Assembly (NCBI GenBank): GCA_001695595.3
Contig: MBPM02000092.1
Location: forward strand, 215,819-279,818
Direction: 5' to 3'
Length of the DNA stretch: 64,000 nt
Source of the DNA: Plasmopara viticola
Lineage: Eukaryota > Oomycota > Peronosporomycetes > Peronosporales > Peronosporaceae
The notes under the pieces were generated by a model. That model worked only from the letters and a program-made list of their open reading frames with translations, ran no database searches and was not told the origin of the DNA. This document shows, piece after piece, positions 1-11,830 of this stretch. A program made the translations under genes and the position numbers. How positions within the stretch are numbered: position 1 is the first letter of the stretch; every line of letters starts with the position of its first letter.

Positions 1-1723
1 ATATCAATCGTTAAGAACAGAAATGAGCATAAATCAATTGAAGTTTCACGGTCATAGGTCGGCGCACACTATCGATCTTTCCGGTACAATGTCGTAAAAG
101 CCGGTTTTTATTAGCAAATTTCGCTAGGTACTTCGATCCTTAAGAGTTCGATCTTCATAGAGCTTTGATGCGCTTCTATAATCTGCTTAAAGAGTGTTCT
201 CGACACTCGTAATTGCTGATTAAGGGCCTCACAGGGATTGAGTGCCGCGCTTTGCGTACGAGGATGAGTCTGAAACTTACTACGAAAAGAAACAATCGGG
301 CTCGGTTCGAATGATTCGCACTGTGGTGTCCGGGGATCAATCTGACTGTAACGCTGTAGGTCACATGACTAAGTGAGTGCGTTTTTTTAAGTATCCAGGA
401 AATTCCTGAAAATGTTAGCCGCAAGTGCAATCACAAGCACTCACATTCGGTCGCACAGGACTTATTGCATAGATTCAAGACCAAGAGACGAATGCAGTCT
501 TCATACCTGACGGCTAAAGCAGGCCTCTCAGAGTCAGTTGTGAAGGTGGGGAGCTTTCATGGGCACCAAAACCAAATTTACAAAGTAAAGCGCCAAATTC
601 TTTAAACAGCTCGTAAAAGCGTTAGATCGGCTTTTGACAAAATTGACCGAGAGCCACACAAATTGTATTCATAAGCAAAGGATGCTTTGGCAAACATTAA
701 GACATGGTAGATTTGACCCTTGCCCATACCTTAATCATGCTTGACTTGGTAGTATGCCGAAGCCGATCCACTAAGTGATCAAATTGCATTATAAGCTCAC
801 GGACGTAAAATACTTCATCCAAGGTGATTGGGTTTTGTGTTGAATCACTCAGAATATTATCGGACCATAGAATACATATCCAAGCTTAAACAAGGTGATA
901 ACAATGCTGAGATATACTTAAGGGTATACTTCAAGAAGCCCTGGCCTCCAGGATCTTTACGACACCGAGTGAATTCTTCAATCCAATATTGATGTATTGT
1001 TTCAACGAACGTGTATGATCACCGTCTGAAACAATCCTTATAATAACTTAAGCTTTATTTTGTATTCGCCGCATAAGAGGGGCCTTTCGGTGCGGCCTTG
1101 CCGCGCACGAAGCAGAGAGGCGTAGCGCTTAGTTACGTGGCCTGTGATAGCGGGTAATACGCATTCAGACGCACCCTATCTTTTGTATTTTCTGAAGTCG
1201 CTGTTGAAGTGGAAGTAGACCTTTGACCTTGCATCGGTACCCGGTGGTTGACGAGCTCTAAAGCTCTTCTTAAATTGCGCCAAACAATTTGAATACTTTA
1301 TCTAGTATAGGAAAGTACCGAATAATACCATTTTTGACCTCACGGTCTTCTTCTTCGTCTACAGCGTGGGCAAAAGCACCATCAAGGACAGTATAAGTCG
1401 AAGTCTTTTTTCAGGAGAATTCTCTTCGACTTTCTTGTCTAAACGAGTAAGGTCTTCTGCATGACGAGTCTGACAACAAGTCTCACCCCCATCCGATGCA
1501 AAAATTGTCTTGACAGCACTGTCGCTAACGCCAGACTTCCTTGCAGCCTTAGCGACAAATTGTCAACCGAGAGATTTTTCGAAGCCATTCTTTTTATGAG
1601 AAAAATTAGGTCCCAACATATATATTTGGTGTGGCGGATTTCAGATATCATTAACAGAATAGAATATATACAGGAACCTTGTCATCCTTTAGCAAATTTG
1701 ATCCCAGGCGCAACGTACACTGC
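1..1723. other. gene-free AT-rich region
   Basis: I see no supported gene here. Open frames are short, overlap on both strands and show no recognisable motif. A short GC-rich patch near 1075-1150 stands out from the AT-rich surroundings and may be a transposon fragment, but I cannot assign it. Confidence 0.5.
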
Positions 1724-2521
1724 TTATAGTATTTCTTTAGACACCTTCGTCGAGAGTGAAAACTTTTTTATACTGTCAAGAGCAGTTCCATCTTTGGGGG
1801 CATCAAATTTATATTCTTTGCTATTTAACCCAGTGATAGAATTAGAGTCTCTGACTTTCTTAAGGATCAGTAGCTTTAAAATCTTTCGCAATGCATTTGC
1901 TTTATGCACACCGATCGTAACGCAACAACCTCTTAAAAGCCAATTCTTCTTTGGATAAGTCTTTTTTGCCTGGTATCGTCTTTGTATCGCATTTTCGGTC
2001 TCTTCATGTGAAGCTATCATACAGGGTTTTGTTTGTGGCCCCATCTGTGGAGCGTTGATACCCACTGTACCTAAAAGACCTTTATTACCCGCATTTGGTC
2101 ATGCTAAAGTACCCACCTGTGCAGCTGTTAGACCCACTATGTCTTGCGAACCTATGTTTCTCGCTTGCAGAACTTTGTAATCTGCGGTTGTTGACACTAT
2201 ACTACCCACATTAAGAGCGCTTTCGTTAGCGTCTCCAAGAGTTGAATGCTGCTAGCTGACTTTGACTAATCGCCAAGAAATGTTTCGAAACGTCTTCACA
2301 TTTTGCTTTTATAAAGATGTCAGTATCTCCGATACACTTTATGGTGTCTCGATCTTTAAAATGAGACGTATGCACAGCAGAGAGTCCTGATGAGCAAAAT
2401 TGATCGACTTGTCCTGGCAGTCAATCCGGAGATTGAAATTCTTTAGCCTTGGTATATCAAGAACTAAATCGTATCTGTCAAGGACAAGAGACGACACCTT
2501 GACTAGTTCGGGAAGTGGCAT
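1724..2521 (-). pseudogene. degenerate Ty3/gypsy-type polyprotein fragment
   Basis: The minus-strand frame at 2339-2521 contains the peptide VLDRYDLVLDIPRLKNF followed by RIDCQDKSI. This matches the pattern F/YDxVLGxPWL...xIDWxxxxI at the end of the retropepsin domain in gypsy polyproteins. Downstream, 1724-2240 keeps a longer minus-strand reading frame with one in-frame stop near 2103 and Gly/Val-rich peptides such as DIVGLTAAQVGTLA; in gypsy elements the protease-RT linker would lie here. The match is by eye. No reverse transcriptase motif (YxDD) or LTR was found, so this is at most a relic. The downstream part could be something else. Confidence 0.35.
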
Positions 2522-3997
2522 CTAAGCGATGGAGACTCATAATTACCTATCATATTTATAACATTTGAAAGAAACCTTGCTTTTAAACGAAGAAGCTTGG
2601 GCGCCAAAAAATTGCGATTAAAAAAGTTGCTCCTAGCGATTCGCTCATGTTATTCAAATATGCTGGTCAACATTTATTATGGGTTAGTGCCTAAATTGAA
2701 ACTGGCCTCGAGTTCCGAATGTCCTAACACTACTTATGCGCCCAATGATTAGTGGTCCACACAACAGCGGCCCAAGAACCACATTTTGCCCGTCGTTTCG
2801 GATTTAATTCTTTGGATTGGCCTTCCGTTACAACTTCGGCTAGCATATTCACACCATATGCTGTATTTATGATTACCCTAAGCCCAAAACACATAAGCAT
2901 TTGCGGCGGGATTATTAGACGCTTAATGTATTTGACGGCTTTGTTGCACTCCCTTGAATGGCTGCGAAGTTATAGCGCTACTTTACTCATTCGAATTTTT
3001 CACATTTTTCTGCGCTGTAAGTTATGAACGTGTGTCTAACCGTAACGAGGTAATTTATATTGCACCTTGTCTTGAGCTTATAAGCGCTTTTAATTTCCAC
3101 TTAACAAACGCAAACTTTCGAATTTCCACCGGTACAACTTCCAGCTAAATTAGTTTCAGCATGAGAGGATACGTCACTTCTTCCATTCAACTTAATCACT
3201 GGCGCCCAAGTTTTTTCAGCTTTATCTCAATCGCTCGTGGCTATCGGGCACTTTCTAAATGGCCTCACAAAAAATCTTAACTGCAAAGCAAAGTCAAGTC
3301 AGTCTAACTTGGTGCAAATGTGAAAGTTTCATCGTTTGCGAAGATCGCTTTGCGATACACACTATTGCTCTGATATTGCGTTGTATTCGCTCTAATGCGC
3401 TGTGACAGCAACATCTGTTTTCTTTAATTCAATCCTTGATCAGATTGTGGAACGTAAGAAAAATCTACGCGGCCGGGAAGTTGCTTTTATTTTGGGAGTG
3501 GCTGGTTTCGCGATACATGCTTGGCACCTTTTAATGACTGATGACTCACTACATTATCAACTTTCACACTGACAAGCCGTACCAATTTTCCCTGCTTAAA
3601 CAAAATATCTTCGGAATAATCACCATGGTAACCAATTGATCCCCAACAATGGAGATAATTTATTAGACGTTTTTACGCCGATAGTTAAGCCACGTAAAGT
3701 GGTCAGTGTTAATGCGCAAAATTGTCACTGCTTGTCCCAATATCACCGAGGCAGTATTTAGGGCATGCTGCAAGACCTGACACAGTACCTCCCCACATAT
3801 CTTCACGATGAATGACCTTTCCCACATTTTTATTAACACACGCTTTGTGATAACTCATCTATGTATTTAATTTTAAATCAGGAGTATAACGACAGCCATA
3901 CAATTAGAACGTCGTCGCAGAAGAGTTTTTGCACCAATGAGAACGCCAGAATTGGCAATTATCAGAATCGAGAAATCCGTAAGACTATCGAGAGAAA
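2522..3997. other. gene-free region upstream of the b561 gene
   Basis: No supported gene. About 70 bp at 2690-2760 resemble segments near 8650-8720 and 22430-22470 (dispersed repeat). The last 100-200 bases should hold the promoter of the cytochrome b561 gene, but I see no clear core element. Confidence 0.4.
2690..2760. repeat. dispersed degenerate repeat, copy 1
   Basis: Shares an ordered series of words with 8650-8720: ctggcct, then a run ending in aacactac, then a word like gattagtggtc. The similarity is partial, suggesting an old transposon family. Confidence 0.25.
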
Positions 3998-5019
3998 ATG
4001 GAGAACGTTACACGCCTGCTAGCCCATGTATGTGCATGACTTGACCGCTTAATAAAGAAAGTGAAGCGTTAACGTTCGCGTCATTTGTGTGCTGGATTTA
4101 TTGTATCGTGTTGCAGAGTCTACCGTCACTTGTGGTGATTCTCATGGGCTATTGGATGGGAAGTGGACTGACGGCCTATGTGGTGAAAGACGGTTTAGTG
4201 ACTGCAAAAGACACGTCAGGATTTTCAATCAATCACGGAGACGCGCGGGTGTTTAATTGGCACCCGCTGCTTATGAGCTTTGGCTTTGTCTTTTGTTCAA
4301 CGCAGGCGGCACTGGCGTACATCTCACTACCTTTCAGCCATGAACTCAACAAGGTGAAGAAAAAGAAGTAAAAAAAAAGTGGCAGCGATAATAATAATGC
4401 TGTATGTTTTGTACAGCGTATCCATCTGTCGCTTCACGCTCTGGGTTTTTTAAGTGCAGTGCTGGGTGCTGTAGCGGTCTTTCGCTTTCACAATGAGCAT
4501 AGCATCACCAATCTCTACAGTCTACACAGCTGGTTGGGTCTTGGAGTCTTGATCTTGTTTTCTGCGCACGTGCGTTAACCTCTTTTTCTGGCCGAAAGTG
4601 GCATTTACTAACGCTTTTTGCTTTGGTGGGCCAATCAGTGGCTAAGTAGTTTTGCTGTGTTTTTTTATCCGGGTGCGAAGCAAAGTATACGCGAGTTCAT
4701 TGCTCCGTATCATATTGCAATTGGATTATCAATTATTGGAACTGTGGTCGCAACGGTCGAGACCGGGATAATGGAGAAGCTTACATTCAATGGCAGCTGC
4801 AACGTATATGGCGAGTCTAATGGCAAAACAGTGCAGGGTTTCATGGCGTCGGATTGCATTTTGGGCAACGTCGTTGGTTTGCTCGTGGTGCTGAGTTTTT
4901 TTGCACTTCTAGTTACACTCTGGCTTTCAAAGCACCAAAACTCAGCGAAGCAAACGAGAGACGAGGCAGCTCCTTTGCTTGGCAGTTCGGGGGACGAAAA
5001 AACAGAAATTTCTATTTAA
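3998..5019 (+). CDS. CYB561: cytochrome b561 family transmembrane oxidoreductase
   Basis: Proposed CDS: join(3998..4027,4117..4353,4417..4569,4639..5019), 266 residues. All introns are GT-AG and phase 0 (89, 63 and 69 bp), and the third carries a ttactaac branch-like site. The ATG exon encodes MENVTRLLAH. Cytochrome b561 proteins move electrons from ascorbate across a membrane through two haems held by four histidines. The expected residues are visible: H59 in NWHPLL, H92 in IHLSLHALG, H126 in SLHSWLG and H165 in APYHIAIG, with spacing that fits the family. Several hydrophobic segments cover residues 11-220. The C-terminus has an acidic dileucine motif (DEAAPLL), a sorting signal used by endolysosomal or vacuolar proteins; that location is inference. 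The gene is convergent with ARMC2. Splice sites were placed by eye. Confidence 0.85.
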
Positions 5020-5389
5020 TTGACTGCAAAAGGGCAAAAAGCTGTGTGTGCGAGAAAAGAAAAACAGATTCTAAACATGTGCTCGTCTACTCAAATGAGA
5101 TTAATCTGAAACAGAAATTGATACTTTAATTGCTAATATGGCGTGCAAAAAAACTCGTGATTCAACCTATAGCCTTTCCTTTGTACGGGGGTTACAAATT
5201 AATTGCTTGCTCAACCATTTATATGAAAAACTATTTGCCGCAAACTCTTCTTTCAATCCCCACGTGCTAGTGCAACATTTTCAAAAATACGTCCGTTGCA
5301 ATTTCGATGCAGCATTCGTAGATGCGATCCGTCAATGATCCTAATCAGCGTATAAGTGATAATTTAATCACATCCACAAGTTGCAAACC
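5020..5389. other. intergenic region between convergent genes
   Basis: Lies between the stop codons of the b561 and ARMC2 genes. It contains an ATG-started 66-codon frame at 5138-5338 with no recognisable features. It probably holds the two 3' UTRs. Confidence 0.4.
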
Positions 5390-8004
5390 TTAAATCGCGT
5401 CAATGACGAAATCAATACTTTTTAGTAATCTTTCGAGCACCAAGCGTAATTCTTGCCGCAAACTCAAATCCTTTTCGCTTTGATGCAACATACACCTCCT
5501 TTCTTCTTCCGCAGGTGGTGTGGTGTTGAGGCTTTCCAAAATGCTGTCAATAATCTGACGCAGATTATTTGCGTTGGAAACGAAATTAACGTCACAATCA
5601 CTGCTAACTGTTTTCTCGCCCTTGGACAAAAGAAGATTGCAAAGTACTTTGCTCGCAATAAGCGTCATATCAATGTCATCTATTTTAGCAGACTCGATAA
5701 TTCCCGCCAGCAAGCTTCGAATGTCAGTACAATCATTGTCAATTAGAGGCCGAACAGACAGTAAATTCTCACGCGTGTGGAAATTAAGAGCGGCATTCAT
5801 CAAGACGCCACATACCGTGTACACAACTTCACGACAGCTGTGGTCTAAAAGGACGACGAGACATTCCAGCACTTTATATTCATCCATGTGCTCTAGCACA
5901 TCTTGGTATCGAGATAAATTTCCGAGAGCTCTCGCGGCTTCCACTACAGCTTCCTCATTTCGGTCCAAAAGAATACGAGATAGAAGTTTGACGATGGCAA
6001 CGCGATTTTTTTCGATAAAACTGTAATGACGTGGACTTTTTGTAAGATTCGACTCACCAATTCGCGTTGAGGTATAATACGACACATTAGTGATACAGCT
6101 TACTGTATTAAGCATAAGCTCTTCGTGTCCCGCTTGAAGCGAGACTTTCAAGATAACCAGCAGCGATTCAAGGCTTTCATGGCCATTGAGCTCTGTTCCA
6201 GCATCTGCGTTTATTGCTAAGTTTGCAAGCACACGCATAAGTTTAAGTAGTACTTCCATTGCTTGCATTGCTTCTGCAGCAAAGTGACGATTGTCTTGTT
6301 CGTCAATGATGACCGAGTTGTACTCTTCCGAATAACGCACCGTGTAAAATTGCAAAATTCCTAGAATGGTCAAAGCACCATTATTTGCTACTAAACGACG
6401 ATTCTGATCGTTGCTGGCACAGAGATTGCCAAGCACGAAGAAAACACGGACGAAAAGCAAATCTTGAAATCGTTTGCTAGAAACGTTTTGATTTCCTAGT
6501 GCAATCCACAGATTGTAGCGAGAATCAATCAGAGTCATCAAGTTTTGTACGTTTATCGAGTGTTGGTTAATTTGAGCTCGTGGAAGTTCGTGAAGCGTCA
6601 ATTTACTTAAGATACGCGAGACATTGACCGTCAGCTCTGGATGTGCTATAAACGCAGGAATCATTCTGCATAATCGAAGAGGAATGTGACTTTCAAGAAA
6701 CTGTTTTAGATTGTTTCTGACAACGGACAAGTTGCGCAAAATTCCAGTTGTTTGAACCAAAAATTGCGAAATTTCCTTATTTTGGGCCGCATCCACAGCA
6801 CGCCACAACAAAGTCTTGCTTAAGATTGCAATTGCGCGGTTAGTAGCCAACAAATAAGCCATCTTGCCTTCCGAATTAGACATGTTTTTGATAGTTCCAG
6901 CAACATAAATCAGTACCTTCATAGGAATTCTCGGTTGTTCTGTTAGAAAAGTACTTGCATCGGTTGTGTCTATTGAGTGAGCATCAGCCTGACTTAATGT
7001 GAAATCATCGCCTGTGCTGGAAATAGCGTGAAGGATCGCCTCCACGTAGCGAACGTTGCAAAAGTGATAGTCGTTGTTATTGTCTTTACTAAGACCAAAA
7101 AGCGTCTTTCCTAGTCGAACAAGATGCGCGCTGTTAGCCATGTCGTCATCGTCACTAATGCCCGTCGTAGCATCATAGAGAGCGAAAAGAGATGGTGCAA
7201 GTTCAAGTAAAAAGGATGCATTGGTCTCCCACTGATCGAGCAACACATTGCAGAGATTGGCAAAAAGCTGAACCTGTAGTCTATTAGCTGCAGCGTCTTC
7301 CAGATCTTTGTTACCAGTTTGCAGAAATGAGCTGAGACGTACAAAGTTGTCCACCAACTCACGCAAACGCCTAACCGTGGTGGCAAAATCTGTAGAATCG
7401 TCTTGTCCAAGCACATCGTTGATGCAACGCTTGACTTCATCAAAAGAAAATTGCAGCTCTCTCTGAAAGCAGCACCAGATATGAGTTTGAAAATACTTAA
7501 TCGTGTGACAGTACAAAATTTTACATTGGAAGGTAGGCTGAGAGATGCTTCCGGGTCAAAACGCGTTCCCGACTTAGCTGGAACGTCAGAATTTTCGAAG
7601 GCTGCTCCATCGTCAGAGTCATCATCCGAAAGAAGCGGAGCATGTACCAACTTCAGGCTACCGAAAGTAATCGATTGATTGGGTTGAGGGATTTCTGATA
7701 GTTGATCCTTATGCTTGTTCAGTCGTGGCTGCCTTAGCTTTGGCACTGACGGTGGAGACATTTGTTTCCCTTCTAGCCGTGTTTTTGACAAGCTCGGACA
7801 CGATTTTAAACGATACTCCTCGCCGTGAAAGAGCGAACGACCAGAGGTCTGTGGCGTGTATGGACGCGACGGATTATTGAGCGAGGCTCGAGCCTAACAA
7901 CATAGAGGTCACCAATGTGTATCGTCTTTGTCGTGTAGTTCAAAGGCAGTTCGTACCTGCAATAAAACATGGGAAATTCCCCCTCGAGCGATGCACGCGT
8001 CCAT
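5390..8004 (-). CDS. ARMC2: ARMC2-like armadillo-repeat protein
   Basis: Proposed CDS: complement(join(5390..7462,7525..7893,7957..8004)), 829 residues, with phase 0 GT-AG introns of 62 and 63 bp. The first exon starts at ATG 8004 (MDACIARGG); an upstream in-frame ATG at 8103 is possible. The N-terminus has a Pro/Thr-rich stretch with RPYTPQTSGRSLF, then a charged linker. The rest is helical ARM-type repeat with motifs such as GILRNLSVV, VLGNLCAS and AARALGNLSRYQDVL. Length and domain order fit ARMC2, which in animals and Chlamydomonas is needed for radial spoke or central apparatus assembly in motile flagella. Its presence suggests the organism makes flagellated zoospores. ARM proteins are numerous, so the ARMC2 name is likely rather than certain; the short first exon is the weakest part of the model. 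Confidence 0.8.
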
Positions 8005-8236
8005 TGTATTGTTTAAAAAAGTGTCCGTATTATTGAAGTGTAGCCATTTCAGTCCGCGTCGTTTCACTGCGCAAAAAAAAAAATCGGGAAAAAGCTCCGA
8101 CATGCTATAAGTAACTTGAGTATCGAAAGACTCTATTTTTTTAAATTAGCGGAGCTCTTTACTTTTTCTTAAAAGTTACCATTCAAGCAACAAAAGAAGG
8201 CAACGTGACAAATTGCTGGTATGGTAATGTGCTGAG

Positions 8237-8590
8237 CTACGATTCATATCCTACGCGTCGTGGCCGCACATCCGCGAGCCAATAGGTAATAGTCGTGATG
8301 GGTAGAGCCGCAATTTTCGTTTCCCCCACCATCAAATCCCTGACGTTATGGAAGGGTATAAACGCTAGACGTATAGATACAAAATGGCTTAGGACGTGGC
8401 AAATAAGCTTCGAATTTGACAAGTGCATAGCCCACCGCAAGTAGCTTTTTGTCATGGACAGGGTAGCATTTCTCGGCTGTCTTGGATCTCTCGATCTTGT
8501 CCATGGCGTATGCTTGCAGCAGTGCAGTGCCAATAGCAAATTGGATGCGTCACAAACCACGGTACTGATTCGCTCTGAATCCGGCAAGAT
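8237..8590 (-). pseudogene. Ty3/gypsy RNase H fragment
   Basis: The minus-strand peptide begins PDSERISTVVCDASN, the start of the RNase H domain in gypsy polyproteins (pattern VVCDAS with the catalytic Asp). Further along, recognisable family words fall in shifted frames, for example one resembling YPVHDKELLA, so the copy is frameshifted. No LTRs or other pol domains adjoin it. Confidence 0.5.
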
Positions 8591-8639
8591 CAGAATTGCC
8601 TAATCTTGACACCAAGACTTAATCTGACTTTAAGCATAA

Positions 8640-8760
8640 GCTAAGTTTTACTTAGATTTGGCCTGAGAACCCAAATATTCCGCAAACACTACCTATTTAT
8701 TAAGCAGTGGTCATTAGACCATGTACTGCTTCTCTGTTAGTAAGTTTCTTTTACACATCA
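8640..8760. repeat. dispersed degenerate repeat, copy 2
   Basis: Contains ggtcattagaccatgtact, nearly repeated at about 22450-22475 as gatcattggtccatgtact, each preceded by a word close to attaagcagt. The upstream part resembles 2690-2750. Confidence 0.35.
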
Positions 8761-9397
8761 TGTTCGTGGCTCTACCTTGACTGCCTACTTGGATTAATCA
8801 AGGGCTTCTTGCAACATTTTAATGCTAGCTACTTATCTATGTGGGAGCCACACCTTATCTTTCCGCAGCAGCTTTGTCGACTAAATCATAGTTCTATTGC
8901 TCATGACTTAAAATCTTACTTGAAGACCTTTACAAAATAGAATTGCTTTCTTTCGTTCGTCTCTCAAATCTAATTGGAACCCGAAAAAACTAACAAAAGC
9001 CAAATGCGCTTCTGTGTCAATGCCTAGAATGTTTTGCTGAAGTCGATGCTGCAAACTTTTGGTATATTCAAAATCTTGTCACAAAGTCTGTCGAGCAACG
9101 CGATACCGGCTTTTGAGCAAGTAAGTTTGAAAAATAATTCAGAGTCTTCTAGGCGTAGTGCGTCACGCGGAATCTTCAACCTGCCACTTACCGGGTGGTT
9201 CTTCGACTTCTCGTCATTTTTGAAATTCTCGTTCTTCGACTAAGGGTTAGCGACACGATTAAGGGTTAATCACACATCCATTTGCAATATTCTATCGCCA
9301 CAACCAAAGTTAGTTCTCGATAGCTCTGAGTTACATGTTTTTTGCTGGGGCACACGACCATTTTAGTTTTAAGCGCGGCAACTCAATCACGTAGTCA

Positions 9398-9600
9398 AGC
9401 AGACACCGAGTGGTGTAACCTGTGATCCAAGCAAGCGCCGAGTGAGCGGTTCAGCTCAGCGGCCATGCAAGCGATACAGAGAGTGGCCTACAGGTGATTA
9501 AGCGAGTGGTTCAAAAGAAGTCAAGTGGAGCGGTTTAACGGGCAAAGGACTGCGGGAGAGCGAGGTGAAGCAAGGGGATGCAAGGCGGTGAGTTGATTGA
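9398..9600. repeat. purine-rich region with a recurring GAG(C/T)GGTT word
   Basis: The plus strand is unusually rich in A and G and repeats short words: gagcggttcag, gagagtggcct, gagtggttcaaa, gagcggtttaa. The spacing is irregular. It lies 170-370 bp upstream of the carrier ATG, so it could be promoter sequence or a decayed satellite. Confidence 0.25.
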
Positions 9601-9771
9601 GCCCAGAGCTGATAATGTTAAAAGATTCTAATAAATAAAAGCCGAATGAATATCTCATGCGAGGAATCGCAAAGAGATTGACTTCATTTACGTAAAGGTT
9701 TACGGTGGTATAAATATGTTTAGAGGGATTAATTCTTATACTATTAACACAGTAGAATCATCTAATTTGCT

Positions 9772-11564
9772 ATGACGGACCTGGACGCGCGGCAGCAGCG
9801 GCAGGTAGCATACGCGCTACAGGCGCTCAAGCTGTACAATCCAGACTTTTCGTTGACGCCTGAGGTGCTGGAGATAATGCGCGCCTTTTTCGCTGACCTG
9901 GAGCCGGATGCTCGAGGCACAATTACTCGAGGAGCATTGGCGGACGAGATTGCGCGTTTAGACCCAAGCGCGGAGACGATCCGTCGTATTCGACTTGATA
10001 TGGCAAGAAGAGAGGAGCGATTAGACTTTGCAGCATTTCGTGATTATGTCATGCACTGGAAGGTACAGAATCCCCAATCAGTACAGACCGTGTACACTTC
10101 GTGGGCTGCTCAGCTTGCAGCGTTAGATTTTGGCATGAACGACAATCTAGTGTTAGACCTCAAGGCCGAGGAACGACCACCTAACGAGATGCTTACGCTT
10201 GAAATCATTCAATTGTTGCAGCGGCGTCGAAGGCTCCACGAAACTGGTGACAGGGTCAAGTACGAGGGCTATGAGGCTTTAATTGCCGGAAACTGTTCTG
10301 GTGTGGATGAGGCATCCATGATGGACGTAAAGGGGCCCAAGCCAGCGATAGAAAAAGGTACTTACGCAGACGCAGCTGATGCAGCCAAGAAAAACGGGTC
10401 TATCTTGACGATTTCAAAGTCTTTCGTTGCTGGTGGTATGGCGGGTATAATCGCTAAGTCGACGTTGGCGCCATTGGACCGGATAAAAATCCTCTTTCAA
10501 GTGCACGATCATCACACATTCAACTTTCGCAATGCTGCTAGGATGGCCAGAGACATCTATGTGCATGACGGGTTTCACGCGTTGTTTCAAGGAAATTTAC
10601 TTAACATTTTAAGGGTCATACCGTATGCGGGCTTACAACATTCAGGCTTTGACTTTTTTAGGCATAAGTTTCACGCATACAATTATCGAAAGGCGGAGAA
10701 AGAGGAAAGTGCAGCAATGCCAAAGCTGAGTAATTTACAGCTCGTCGCAGCAGGCTCGTTGGCTGGAGGTCTGTCGTTAGTAGTGGCTTACCCGCTGGAT
10801 ATTGTTCGGGCGAGATATATGGTGCAGATGGGAAAGCAACGATATGGGAGCATTTTCAAAGCTGTCTCGAAGATGTACAGAGAAGAAGGTATGCGATCGT
10901 TTTCGCGGGGACTCTTACCTTCGTTGTTGGGTACATTGCCGTACACGGGCATCGGATTCTCGCTTAATGAACGTTTTAAGATATGGGTGTGTGTTTGAAG
11001 AAAGTTGTTGCTGCGTGCGACTTATAGATTGTTTGATGTTGTTTGATGGATTTGATAGACACTGGATCTGCAGCGTCGGCGACCGGAGCAGAAGATTGGA
11101 TCGAATGCTTCTTCCGAACCAAGTCTTAATCCGCTGACGAAGTTTATGTGCTCGTACTTTGCAGCTTGTATCGCACAAACCAGTAGGCCCGCTTCTGTCC
11201 TTGTTAATAACTTGGAATTTTTAATGTTCTTTCCTTTTGCGCCAATTAGGTACATATCCGATGGACACCATCAGAAGGCGTATTCAGACTGATGGCTATG
11301 TCTCCGGATCCGAGGCAAAAATGCAGTATTCGGGTGTCATCGCCACAACTCGAATCATTTTGGCACGTGAAGGCTGGAGGGGGTTATTTAAGGGAGTGTC
11401 TGTAAATTGGTTGCGTGTACGTACTTTCGCTTTGCTTCGATGTAAGATGACTGAGTCGGCTAATGTAACCATGCAATTTTGCTCAGAGCCCTGTATCTAC
11501 TGGCATTAGCTTGACTGCATATGATATTTTAAAGGAGTTGGTGGGTGTCGAGAAGATTGAATAA
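9772..11564 (+). CDS. mitochondrial carrier (SLC25 family) with N-terminal EF-hand-like extension
   Basis: Proposed CDS: join(9772..10986,11074..11182,11250..11416,11487..11564), 522 residues. Residues 1-110 resemble the EF-hand region of calcium-regulated carriers, but the loop DLEPDARGTITR lacks the usual loop glycine and looks degenerate. The carrier domain has three repeats with signatures PLDRIK (about residue 233), PLDIVR (about 341) and YPMDTIRRR in exon 3. Splicing restores the third repeat: exon 2 supplies NPLTKFMCSYFAACIAQT and exon 4 supplies STGISLTAYDILKEL, the standard last helix. The protein should sit in the inner mitochondrial membrane. The PLDRIKILFQ type of first repeat is closest to the CoA or adenine nucleotide carriers (SLC25A42/A16/A24-like); the substrate cannot be fixed from sequence alone. 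Confidence 0.88.
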
Positions 11565-11830
11565 TAAATTGAAGCAACTTTGACGGGTGGAAGATTCTGT
11601 GAATTCGCATTCAAGCCGTAAATCTTTATCGTCATACGGCTTTGTAAACATCAACTTCATCGCTTCACTTTATCTCGAAAATTGAACTAATCGATACAAA
11701 CTTCTACAAATTTTATTTCACGTTGCGATAAGCACAAAACTTACTATACAATTCTAGCTGCGTGTGACAACTGCACAAAATTAGGCTACCGTTGAAAGAC
11801 CGTGTGACATTCATTGCGTGTCCAGCATTA

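Larger units (their letters stand above)
8591..9771. other. intergenic region with repeats
   Basis: No supported gene. It holds a copy of the dispersed repeat at 8640-8760, a TTAGGG-like doublet near 9241-9267 (aagggttagcg and aagggttaatc) that is too short to be telomeric, and a purine-rich stretch at 9398-9600 next to the mitochondrial carrier gene. Confidence 0.4.

Noticed and set aside
1439..1958. 165-codon plus-strand frame and its minus-strand overlap as a secreted effector gene
   Set aside because: No signal peptide and no RXLR or LFLAK motif. The minus strand next to it carries a gypsy-like relic, so decayed transposon DNA is the simpler reading.
5138..5338. 66-codon ATG frame between the b561 and ARMC2 genes
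   Set aside because: No motif, no homology that I recognise, and it lies where 3' UTRs are expected.
9241..9267. Telomere-like TTAGGG words
   Set aside because: Only two isolated near-matches, no array.
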